Assembly (NCBI GenBank): GCA_000341795.1
Contig: AODO01000026.1
Location: 1 to 44,053, forward strand
DNA length: 44,053 bases
Direction of reading: 5' to 3'
Origin: Rhodococcus triatomae BKS 15-14
Lineage (GTDB): Bacteria > Actinomycetota > Actinomycetes > Mycobacteriales > Mycobacteriaceae
Shown here: in pieces, positions 32,307 through 39,828 of the stretch
Position numbering within the stretch: the first letter of the stretch is position 1
Layout of the letters: each line of letters begins with the position of its first letter
The notes under the pieces: model-generated
Told to the model about the DNA's origin: nothing
Databases searched by the model: none
Seen by the model: the letters and a program-made list of their open reading frames with translations, nothing else
Made by a program: the position numbers and the translations under genes

Positions 32307-34838
32307 TCAGCTACCGAACAGGTCTGAGCTTCCGCCGGCTGACCCACCGGGCTCTTCACCGGGGTCGGTGGGTTCGGTCGTCGGGGGAACATCCGGCGTG
32401 GAGCCTTCGACGACGAACATCAGCAGGTTGCTGCCGGTGGGCTGGTCCGTGACGTAGATCGGGGTCCGGTAGACCCGACCATCGTCCCCGACCAGGTTCA
32501 GTTCGTACTCGCCCACGGGAACGTTGGGCACATCGAACTCGATGATCGCGGTCCCGCTCTTGTCGACCGGGAACGTGCCGACCTCGATGGAATCGGCCGC
32601 GACGATCGGATCGGCGATGTCAGCAATACGGGTGGCCGGGGCCGTCGGCTTCTTGGTGAACAGGGCCTTCAAGTTGGTCACCCTCTTCCCGATGCCGACA
32701 GCTGCCACGACCGATGCCAGGATGTGGGTGCCGGCTTGGGCGATCATCTGGTCCGCGTGCAGCCCGCCTTGACGGGTGGAGGGCGTGTAGCCGAGTCCCT
32801 CGATCAGGATCTGAGCAGCGCATGTGGTCGAGTACTGCCATGCCGGACCTCCCGACGAGTCCTTCACCACCGGGCACGCCATCGTCAGCGCGGAGTACAT
32901 GCCGTGCGGTCCAACCCCTGCCGCTTCGAGGTGCACTTGGGCGGAGCTGGTGTCGCAGACGAGGTCTCCGATGGCGCAGATCGAGGACACCAACCCAGGG
33001 TGGGCGTCCTTGAACGCGAAGGTGTCGTTGTTCGCGATCGCCGAGGTCGCGCCGTGCCCGTTCGCCGAACCGAGCGTCCACCAGTTGCCGACGTTCTCGG
33101 CGCGGTTCGGGCGGTGCGACGGGTCGCCGATGACCACGATCTTCTCGACCTGCTCGAGCATCGATCCACCGGTGTGGGCGTCGGCCATCACGGCATTGAT
33201 GACATCCGCACCCTGGGAGTAGCCAGCGAGAACCACCCGCGCGTCGGCGCATTCACCCTTGATCGCGTTCAAGGCGCGGGTAAGTTGGCTCGCCCCGACC
33301 TCCACCGACCGCAGGTACGCCGGAACATACGTCGGGAAGTTCAGCGGGTTCGTGTCAACAGGTATCGCCGGGTACGCGACCGTCCGCAAGTGCACCGGAT
33401 CGAGGTTGGACGCGTCGGATGCCACCTGAGAGAGGAACGCGGTGTGCACGTCACCGATCGGGCCGCCCAAGCCATCTCGAGGAGTGAGGTAGGTCGGGTC
33501 ACCCGGAGCCTGCTCGTACTGCTCGAGTGACTTGTCCTGCGGCCCTTCGCCCGACCCTCGCACCCCGACAAAGTACGTTTTGTTGCAATCCGGGTCGGGC
33601 TCCGGCTCCGGCTCGGGATCGCCCGGATCACCGGGAACTGTTCCGCCGCCGAGCCCCACGACGTCAACCGGCGTCGACCGGGTACCAGTGGTGCCGTCGC
33701 CTAACTGTCCGGAGAAGTTCAGTCCCCAGCATTTGGCGCCGCCACCGGGCATCAGCGCGCACGTGTGAAGGCTGGGGCCGGTGAGTGCGGTAGCACCGGA
33801 GAGGCCGACCACATCGACCTGCGTCACCCGGTCGGAAGTGGTGCCGTCACCCAATTCCCCGGAGGAGTTCGTTCCCCAGCACTTGGCGGCGCCGCCGGGC
33901 ATCAAGGCACACGTGTGACTGCCGCCGGCAGTGAGTGCGGTAGCACCGGAAAGTCCGCGCACATCCACCGGTGTTGACCGGTTGGCGTAAGTGCCGTCGC
34001 CCAACCGCCCCGAATTGGCGCCCCAGCATTTTGCGGTCCCGCTGGCCATCAGCGCGCAGGTGTGGTCTCTGCCCGTGGCGAGGGCGGTGGCGCCGGAGAT
34101 CCCGACCACGTCGACCGGCGTCAGGCGGTCGGTAGTGGTGCTGTCCCCCAACTGCCCTGCGGAGTTCAGTCCCCAGCATTTGGCGGTGCCGCCGGGCATC
34201 AAGGCACACGTGTGACTGCCGCCTGCGGTGAGGGCGGTGGCGCCGGAGATCCCGACCACGTCGACCGGCGTCAACCGACGGGTGATGGTGCCGTCTCCCA
34301 GCCGTCCGTTGTAGTTGTATCCCCAGCACTTGGCGGTGCCACTGGGCATCAGCGCGCAGGTGTGATTATGGCCTGCGGCGAGGGCGGTCGCGCCGGAGAT
34401 CCCGACCACGTCGACCGGCGTCACCCGGTCGGTAGTGGTGCTGTCCCCCAGCTCCCCGTTCCAGTTGTATCCCCAGCACTTGGCGGTGCCGCCGGGCATC
34501 AGCGCACACGTCTGACTGCCGCCTGCAGTGAGGGCGGTGGCTCCGGAGATCCCGACCACGTCGACCGGCGTCACCCGGTCGGTGGTGGTGCCGTCTCCCA
34601 GCCGCCCCGAGCCGTTGTATCCCCAGCACTTGGCGGTGCCACTGGGCATCAGCGCACACGTGTGGCTGCCGCCCGCCGCGACAACGGTGGCGTTGGCTGA
34701 CTGTTGGACCGGCTCAGCGCTTGCGATCGGAGCTGTACCCGGTGCGACGAGTAGACCCCACACCAGGGCGGCCGCGGTTAGGACTGTCAACAGGTATGAC
34801 CACGATGGTCTCTGGGTTGTGCTGGTGCACAGCATCAT
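32307..34838 (-). CDS. Secreted RCC1-cutinase fusion protein 1
   Basis: An 843-residue secreted protein with four parts. A signal peptide ends near PIASA (about 42). Seven RCC1-like repeats of ~50 residues follow (about 51-400), each with CALMPGGTAKCWG and a GDGTT turn, so each blade has a cysteine pair. A PEPEPEPD linker leads to a cutinase/serine-esterase domain of about 425-720, with nucleophile S541 in GYSQG, aspartate in IGDLVCD and histidine in GPHGMY. Last, a small beta domain (about 765-820) and a Gly/Ser tail ending LFGS. Cutinase-like enzymes of mycolate actinobacteria act on lipid esters; RCC1 propellers bind ligands. Start: ATG 34838 with GGAG upstream. Divergent from the secreted protein at 35196. 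Confidence 0.88.
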   Translation of the reverse strand: MMLCTSTTQRPSWSYLLTVLTAAALVWGLLVAPGTAPIASAEPVQQSANATVVAAGGSHTCALMPSGTAKCWGYNGSGRLGDGTTTDRVTPVDVVGISGATALTAGGSQTCALMPGGTAKCWGYNWNGELGDSTTTDRVTPVDVVGISGATALAAGHNHTCALMPSGTAKCWGYNYNGRLGDGTITRRLTPVDVVGISGATALTAGGSHTCALMPGGTAKCWGLNSAGQLGDSTTTDRLTPVDVVGISGATALATGRDHTCALMASGTAKCWGANSGRLGDGTYANRSTPVDVRGLSGATALTAGGSHTCALMPGGAAKCWGTNSSGELGDGTTSDRVTQVDVVGLSGATALTGPSLHTCALMPGGGAKCWGLNFSGQLGDGTTGTRSTPVDVVGLGGGTVPGDPGDPEPEPEPDPDCNKTYFVGVRGSGEGPQDKSLEQYEQAPGDPTYLTPRDGLGGPIGDVHTAFLSQVASDASNLDPVHLRTVAYPAIPVDTNPLNFPTYVPAYLRSVEVGASQLTRALNAIKGECADARVVLAGYSQGADVINAVMADAHTGGSMLEQVEKIVVIGDPSHRPNRAENVGNWWTLGSANGHGATSAIANNDTFAFKDAHPGLVSSICAIGDLVCDTSSAQVHLEAAGVGPHGMYSALTMACPVVKDSSGGPAWQYSTTCAAQILIEGLGYTPSTRQGGLHADQMIAQAGTHILASVVAAVGIGKRVTNLKALFTKKPTAPATRIADIADPIVAADSIEVGTFPVDKSGTAIIEFDVPNVPVGEYELNLVGDDGRVYRTPIYVTDQPTGSNLLMFVVEGSTPDVPPTTEPTDPGEEPGGSAGGSSDLFGS
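33640..34690 (-). repeat. 150-bp tandem repeats encoding RCC1 blades
   Basis: Seven near-identical units recur with a period of 150 bases (one unit 147), marked by CCCCAGCA at about 33723, 33873, 34021, 34171, 34321, 34471 and 34621 on the plus strand. The DNA similarity is much higher than for the second RCC1-cutinase gene, which suggests recent expansion or gene conversion. Confidence 0.8.
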
Positions 34839-35195
34839 CTGGATCTCCAGAATTGGACGTTTCGAACGCGACAAACCGGAAACGATATCCTGCCTGCGAC
34901 GTTCGCCAGAGTCAGTCAAACGGTTGACGCTGGAACCTGCGGTCCAGCCACTCCCCGAGGATCAACGCTGGTGTTCCTCCAGGTATCTGGTTCGACCAGC
35001 GACGATGATGCAGTGCACTGTTGAGCCGCAAGGGATGTCCGGCGACCTCGACTGCGCGACTCACCGCCGACATCCCAGCAGTTTCTGTGTCAGAGCAATG
35101 CCCGATACCTCGGCTTCACATTCGTCGATAGCTTCATTGCGAAACGGTGCCAGTCGATTGGGCACGGCTCCCGGCAACAGGAAGGTTCTCAATCC
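34839..35195. other. Divergent intergenic region
   Basis: This 357-base region lies between the divergent RCC1-cutinase gene 1 and the secreted protein. It has a perfect 10-bp palindrome, CAGTGCACTG, at 35011-35020. The frames reading into the plus-strand gene carry no ATG, GTG or TTG, which matters for that gene's start. Promoters could not be identified reliably. Confidence 0.35.
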
Positions 35196-35912
35196 ATACG
35201 TCAAGATGTTCTCGGCCGTACTGCGGTCGCTGTCGTCGCGGCGGCAGCGCTCGCCGGTGCCGCGGCTGGCACAGCGAACGCCCAACTTGTTCCGGGCGTG
35301 AATCAGATCAGCAACTCGACCGCTTGGACGGTGAGCACCACCGCTACGAGTGCCACGTTCACTCTCGAGCCCCCGTCGATGAATCGGTGCTCCACCTCGG
35401 TCATGAAGGGCAGCAGCGCAAATGCCCAGGCTCTTCTCGACTGGCAGATTCAGAACCCGGATGCCACGTCTGAGGAGCAGGCCGCGAAGGCGGCCGAGTA
35501 CGGCATCGAGACCATCCCGTTCGTGAAGTACGTCAACGGTGAGTTCGTCGGTGTGTACCCGAGCTTGGCCTTCGCGGACGATCTGAAGGCCGACTGGGGC
35601 AACGGGTACGGCGGCACCTTCACGGAGTACGTGGCGGTCATCGACGATCTGTGGTGGCCGGGGATGGTCCTGGCGGGCGATCACACCGCCACCCTGGACC
35701 TCGCTCCCGGACACTACCTGCTCAACGCACTCTGCCAGCGCGCGGAGAAGGTGGAGCTCAATCCCGGACAGTACGTCCTCGAGGACGTCGACGGCACCCA
35801 GCAGGTGCACGTGAAGGAATTCGTCGTCGGACAGACCCAACCCGAGCCGGAACCGGAGCCTGAGGATGAGCCGGGTCTGCTCGAGGGTCTGTTCGGCAGC
35901 CTCGACGGCTAA
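35196..35912 (+). CDS. Secreted protein with a missing canonical start codon
   Basis: The frame is open from well upstream of 35196 to the stop at 35912. Residues from 35196 on read as a typical signal peptide (RQDVLGRTAVAVVAAAALAG ending GTANA), then a mature part of about 205 residues with NSTAWTVSTTATSATF, IETIPFVKYVNGEFVGVYPS and a C-terminal EPEPEPEDEP linker and tail EGLFGSLDG. No ATG, GTG or TTG lies in this frame before the GTG at 35298, which would remove the signal peptide. ATA at 35196 has GGAAGG 10 bases upstream, so it is either a rare ATA start, a mutated ATG, or a sequence error. No family recognised. The tail resembles those of the two RCC1-cutinase proteins. 238 residues from ATA. 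Confidence 0.6.
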   Translation: MRQDVLGRTAVAVVAAAALAGAAAGTANAQLVPGVNQISNSTAWTVSTTATSATFTLEPPSMNRCSTSVMKGSSANAQALLDWQIQNPDATSEEQAAKAAEYGIETIPFVKYVNGEFVGVYPSLAFADDLKADWGNGYGGTFTEYVAVIDDLWWPGMVLAGDHTATLDLAPGHYLLNALCQRAEKVELNPGQYVLEDVDGTQQVHVKEFVVGQTQPEPEPEPEDEPGLLEGLFGSLDG

Positions 35913-35984
35913 CCCGGCCCGACCTTCACACCGAGGGGCGGATCGACCGGGGACGAGCGTGACCGCGGTCGGTGCACCGTCAGC

Positions 35985-36025
35985 GACGACAAGAACCGCA
36001 GGTCCGCCCTGCGGTTCTTGTCGTC
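35985..36025. terminator. Bidirectional terminator between convergent genes
   Basis: A perfect 17-bp stem (35985-36001 with 36009-36025) and a 7-base loop lies between the convergent stops at 35912 and 36067, with T-rich bases on one side. It can serve both the secreted protein gene and the two-component operon. Confidence 0.82.
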
Positions 36026-36066
36026 TCCTCAACGTCCAACTGCCGACGCGTGGTCAGCATCGACGA

Positions 36067-37107
36067 TCAGACGTGCTGCCGTGTCAGGGGTGCTCCATCG
36101 TGACCGAACTCGAACCGCCGGACGGTGATGTTGTCGTCGTGCAGCACCGTGACGAGTGTCTTCCGCCGTGGGGGAAGAACTCTCACGGTGATCATGCCGC
36201 TGGTCGCTGCGTCGAGGAGGTCAGCGACGGCGTCGAGGATGCGGTCTCGGACCGCGTCGGGGGTGTCGTTCATGCCGTGATCGTCGAGGAGGATGACTTC
36301 CACGTCACGTGCCCGTGCTGCCCACGCAGCCTCGACCACGTTCGGCGCGGTGAGGATCGGTGCCCGCAACGTGTCACGCAGGTGTGCCTCGAGGAGTCGG
36401 CATTCGATGCAGGCCGTGTCGGAGAGGTCCTCGCCGGCGGTGATGCGTTCGAGGAGCGGGCGCGCCACCACGTCGAGCTGGTGTAGCTGCCGGTCGCGTT
36501 CCTCGAGTACGGCGAGATCGGCGGCCTCGGCAGCGACCTGGATGGTGGTCTGTTCGCGGAGCTCGTAGATCCCCCGGGCGGCGGGACGAATAGTCCAGGA
36601 AAAGAACGTCGACATCAGCAGCGGTGCCACGTTGATCGCCGAGATCGCGATGCCATGGCCGGCGCCCTGCCCGGTGAGCTCGGCCCACACCGCGCACGCC
36701 GCCAGGGTGGCGAGCATGCCGATCCACGCCAGTACGGTGCGTCCGCGCACACACATGTAGGTGTAGATCGCTGTGGCCGCACCGAGTGTCCAGATCTGGA
36801 GAAGGCCGTCGATCGGGACCGGAACCACCGTCAGCACGAGACCGGTAGCGACAGGGCCGATCACCATCAAGCTGACACCCACCGGCAGCGGAAGTGGGTC
36901 GCCCGGGTGGTAGATCAGTGTGACGGCACCCGCGCTGACCAACGCCCACGCGATCAGCTCCGCCCACCACGCGTCACGACCGGGTGCGGTCGCCACGGCG
37001 AGGAGCAGAAAGGTGAGCACGTACGCGATGATGAGGATCTTCGCGGCCAGCGTCCGCAGGCCGAGCAGGTCTCGAACGTCGCTGCCCTCGTCTCGTGCAG
37101 CTGTCAT
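36067..37107 (-). CDS. Membrane kinase-like protein lacking ATP-binding motifs
   Basis: A 346-residue protein with about six membrane helices in its first half (to about 175), then a helical linker (LAVLEERDRQLHQLDVVARP) and a C-terminal domain. The layout copies a histidine kinase, but no HD/HE phospho-acceptor motif, no clear N-box and no DxGxG motif are present; instead LLEAHLRDTLRAP and VEVILLDDHG recall a decayed ATPase fold. It is third in a three-gene operon with overlaps of 4 bases: response regulator, true kinase, then this. It probably is a sensory or regulatory partner of the kinase rather than a working enzyme. Start ATG 37107 overlaps the kinase stop; an ATG 12 bases upstream is the alternative. 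Confidence 0.72.
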   Translation of the reverse strand: MTAARDEGSDVRDLLGLRTLAAKILIIAYVLTFLLLAVATAPGRDAWWAELIAWALVSAGAVTLIYHPGDPLPLPVGVSLMVIGPVATGLVLTVVPVPIDGLLQIWTLGAATAIYTYMCVRGRTVLAWIGMLATLAACAVWAELTGQGAGHGIAISAINVAPLLMSTFFSWTIRPAARGIYELREQTTIQVAAEAADLAVLEERDRQLHQLDVVARPLLERITAGEDLSDTACIECRLLEAHLRDTLRAPILTAPNVVEAAWAARARDVEVILLDDHGMNDTPDAVRDRILDAVADLLDAATSGMITVRVLPPRRKTLVTVLHDDNITVRRFEFGHDGAPLTRQHV

Positions 37108-38309
37108 TGAGCGTTCCATTCGAGCGTGACGATGGTGCCCTGTCCGGGGGTTGAGTCGACCGTCGCCGATGCGCCGGGGATCTGCTGCATCCGGCCGAGG
37201 ATGCTGACTCTGATCCCGAGACGGTGGGGCGGGACAGAGGACAGCCGGAACCCGTTGCCGTCGTCGGTCACCCGGACCGTGATCCCGCGCTCGATGACCG
37301 TCACCTCGACAGTCGTCGTGACCGAGGAGCTGCCGTGGCGGCGACTGTTGCGTAGCGCTTCCGCCATTGCGGAGGCGATCGTGCGCGCGACATCGGCTGG
37401 AAGTAGCAGCTCTTCGACCCCGTGGCTGTCGACGCGGAAGGTGACGTGTTCGTCCGCGTCCGACGCAGCGGCTCGCAGGTGCGCGAGTGTCGCTGCGATC
37501 GAGAACGACTGGTCAGAGGCGACACCGTCGGCGATGGCGTCGAGTTCACGCAACGTTGCTGCGGCGATTCGAGAGGATGCGGCCTTGGGCTGGCGCCGGG
37601 ACGCCGCCAGCAGTGCGGCCATCACGCCGTCGTGGATGAGATCCGCGAACCGCTCCTGCTCGACGGCCCTCGCTCGGTTCGCGGCCGCGGCGGCTGCCGC
37701 GGCGTGTGTCTCTTCGGTGGTCGCGTCGAGGATGCGGCCGGTCCGTAGCGCCATCGCCGCGCCGCCGACGAAGAGTGTGCAGAACATGATCGCGAACGCG
37801 ATCTCCGGGAGGAGCATCCTCACCGGGACGTCCTCGCGGACACCGGCGTTGATCAGCTGCACCGCGACGCAGCCGACGACGAGGTGGCCGAACGCGATCG
37901 CCGTCGGCCAGGCGATGACTGCGGCGATGCTCGCCAGACCGGGAAACGCCGCCAACCAGACGGCGTCCGCTGCGGGAAGGGGTGGTCCGATCCAGGTGAG
38001 CGGCCAGGTGAACGCTGCGAGCAGGAACGTGAGTGCCGCGGCGCCGGCGACGGTGCGGATCGTCCGGGTGTCGCGGCGGAACGAGACCAGTCCGATCGCG
38101 ATGCCGGAACCGAACACGGTCACGACCGCGGCCGGAGTCCACCACGGCTGCAGTCTGGGTGCCGAGGCGGTGATCGCCGGGAACAGTAGTGCGAGGTAGC
38201 CGACGTACCCGACGCCGACGAACCGCGCGAACATGCGCAGGATGCGGTCGGTGTTCTCGCGCCCCGATCCCGTCTGCAGGCGTGGCGCGACGTTCAGTGG
38301 TGCGGTCAT
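37104..38309 (-). CDS. Membrane sensor histidine kinase (HisKA_3-like)
   Basis: A 401-residue kinase. Around six membrane helices fill residues 25-190. A cytoplasmic helical dimerisation region holds the likely phospho-acceptor H226 in FADLIHDGVM, and the ATP-binding domain shows an N-box, AEALRNSRRHG, and a G1 box, VTDDGNGF, then LGIRVSILGRM. These are the features of kinases that partner with NarL/LuxR-type regulators. Its ATG overlaps the regulator's stop and its stop overlaps the next gene's start. The stimulus is unknown; the many helices without a large outer domain suggest membrane-state sensing (inference). Confidence 0.86.
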   Translation of the reverse strand: MTAPLNVAPRLQTGSGRENTDRILRMFARFVGVGYVGYLALLFPAITASAPRLQPWWTPAAVVTVFGSGIAIGLVSFRRDTRTIRTVAGAAALTFLLAAFTWPLTWIGPPLPAADAVWLAAFPGLASIAAVIAWPTAIAFGHLVVGCVAVQLINAGVREDVPVRMLLPEIAFAIMFCTLFVGGAAMALRTGRILDATTEETHAAAAAAAANRARAVEQERFADLIHDGVMAALLAASRRQPKAASSRIAAATLRELDAIADGVASDQSFSIAATLAHLRAAASDADEHVTFRVDSHGVEELLLPADVARTIASAMAEALRNSRRHGSSSVTTTVEVTVIERGITVRVTDDGNGFRLSSVPPHRLGIRVSILGRMQQIPGASATVDSTPGQGTIVTLEWNAQ

Positions 38310-38983
38310 GGTCCGGGATGCTCTGGGCCTGGAAGCAAACCGTCCTCAACGGCCCGCTGGTACAGCTCGGTTTTCGTCCGGGCCGAGCGCCCCACGCTGG
38401 CGTACTTCGCTCGTATCCGGCCGAGATAGTCGTTGACCGTGTGCGCCGACAGTCCCGTCAAACGTGCGACTCGCTCCGCCTTCTCACCGGACGCGTACAG
38501 AGCGAGCACCTCGAGTTGCCGTTCGCTCAGGCCGGCGTCCGGCAGATCCGGATCGCCGTCGACGGCGGCAGCCCACTCCGTCGTCATCACCGCCCGACCC
38601 TCGGCTGCGTCGAGAATCGCGGCGACCACGTGCGCGGACGGCGCGGTCTTGCGAACCACACCCAGGACACCGGCTTTGACGGCGAGGCGCACCAGGCTGG
38701 ATCGCTCCGCGCCGGTGAAGACCAACACCGGAAGCCCCGCTTGCTGCAGCTCCGCGACGTTGGCGTGCGGAAGTGACCCGTCCGACAGCCGCAGATCCAA
38801 CAACACCAGATCCAGCGCGGCGTCCTGCTCGAGCAGTCCAGCCACCGTCGACGCTGTCGCACTGAGCTCCAGCCGGGGATGGCCGGCGAGCAGCGCCCAC
38901 ACACCCATCCCCACCGTCTCGTGATCGTCGACGATGCCGATCCGCTTCTTCGCGGCGCTTTTGTCTCCTCCAGCTAATGTCAC
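38306..38983 (-). CDS. NarL/LuxR-family response regulator
   Basis: A 225-residue regulator. The receiver domain has the acidic pair in GIVDDHE, phospho-acceptor near D63 in VLLDLRL, VFTG and the lysine in VRKTAP. The C-terminal LuxR-type helix-turn-helix runs about 165-215 (LSERQLEVLALYASGEKAER, then LSAHTVNDYLGRIR). Start: GTG at 38983 with GAGGGG 6 bases upstream; an upstream extension to 39061 lacks such a site. It is the first gene of the three-gene operon, so it is likely to be made in at least equal amount to the kinase. Targets may include the nearby secreted-protein genes, but no operator was recognised. Confidence 0.88.
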   Translation of the reverse strand: MTLAGGDKSAAKKRIGIVDDHETVGMGVWALLAGHPRLELSATASTVAGLLEQDAALDLVLLDLRLSDGSLPHANVAELQQAGLPVLVFTGAERSSLVRLAVKAGVLGVVRKTAPSAHVVAAILDAAEGRAVMTTEWAAAVDGDPDLPDAGLSERQLEVLALYASGEKAERVARLTGLSAHTVNDYLGRIRAKYASVGRSARTKTELYQRAVEDGLLPGPEHPGP

Positions 38984-39288
38984 ACTGGTCCCCTCAGCGA
39001 ACGCCACGCATCCCGGGTGGCAGTAGAAAAGCATTGGATCACACCGCATCATGCACGACACTCACCAGGTGAGAGGCGACGGTTCACCTTCCCGACACAG
39101 CCAATAGCTACCCGCCAGTAACTATGTTTGGGACCACGCCGAGAGGCCGCGGTGTTGGCCCCTGCGGTAGGTCCGCCTCAAGGCGGGTATTCGCCCCGCG
39201 TCATCGCGATGATCCGCGACGTGCCTGCCTATTGGGGTTCCGATCCGCGGGCGCGGTTGTGCACACGGTCGATGAGCAGGTGGATCTC

Positions 39289-39336
39289 TCGACATTTCGG
39301 GCGCTGTGTCGACATGTATGGATTAGATCCGACATT
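39289..39336. repeat. CGACAT direct repeats at 20-bp spacing
   Basis: CGACAT begins at 39290, 39310 and 39330, exactly 20 bases apart, followed by TT, GT and TT. The spacing is near two turns of DNA and lies upstream of the ATPase pseudogene and about 300 bases before the response regulator start. The motif is short, so chance is possible. Confidence 0.3.
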
Positions 39337-39720
39337 TGCCTATAGCGTCCGATACGGACCTCGAGCTGAACCCGTTCAAGCCGAGCTCCGGTCTGCGTCC
39401 CCCCGCTCTCGAGGGGCGGGGCAAGCAGATCGAGGCGTTTCGACCTTCTCGTCGCCCGCAGCAAACGGCGCAACTACGACCGCGGCATGATCCTGTCCGG
39501 GTCTACGGGGCGCCAGTAAGACCACACTGCTGAACACCCTCGCCGAACACGGATCGACAGGGATGGCTGGACCATCGGCATCGAAGCCCGCCCCGACGCC
39601 GCCGGCACCGCATCCGTGCGGGCGAAACTCGCGCAGGAACTGACCGTCGGCCTGCGCCGCTACAGCCGCAAACACAAGATCGCGCAGGTCATCGGCCCAT
39701 GTCAGAACCTTCAATGGTGA
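39336..39720 (+). pseudogene. Decayed AAA-type ATP-binding protein
   Basis: Three frames together read like the N-terminus of a common actinobacterial ATP-binding protein: ELNPFKPSSGLRPPALEGRG and KQIEAF (frame of 39336), then FDLLVARSKRRNYDRGMILS, then a P-loop-like GASKTTLLNTLAEHG, then DGWTIGIEARPDAAG and VRAKLAQELTVGLRRYSRKH, ending TGG TGA at 39720. The frame changes at least two or three times, the Walker A motif is damaged, and only about a third of a normal ~380-residue protein remains. Clear remnant. Confidence 0.7.
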
Positions 39721-39828
39721 TGCTCAGCGAGAGCCTCTACGTCGACATGCGCCCGCAATAGAACGGCGCGGCACTGTCTGCGTCCAGTCGGATCCGGCGG
39801 CGTAATCCCTGTTGCCGAATCAGCGACA

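Noticed and set aside
35061-36032. 323-codon minus-strand frame opposite the secreted protein
   Set aside because: It crosses the 17-bp terminator and is antisense to a frame with a clear signal peptide.
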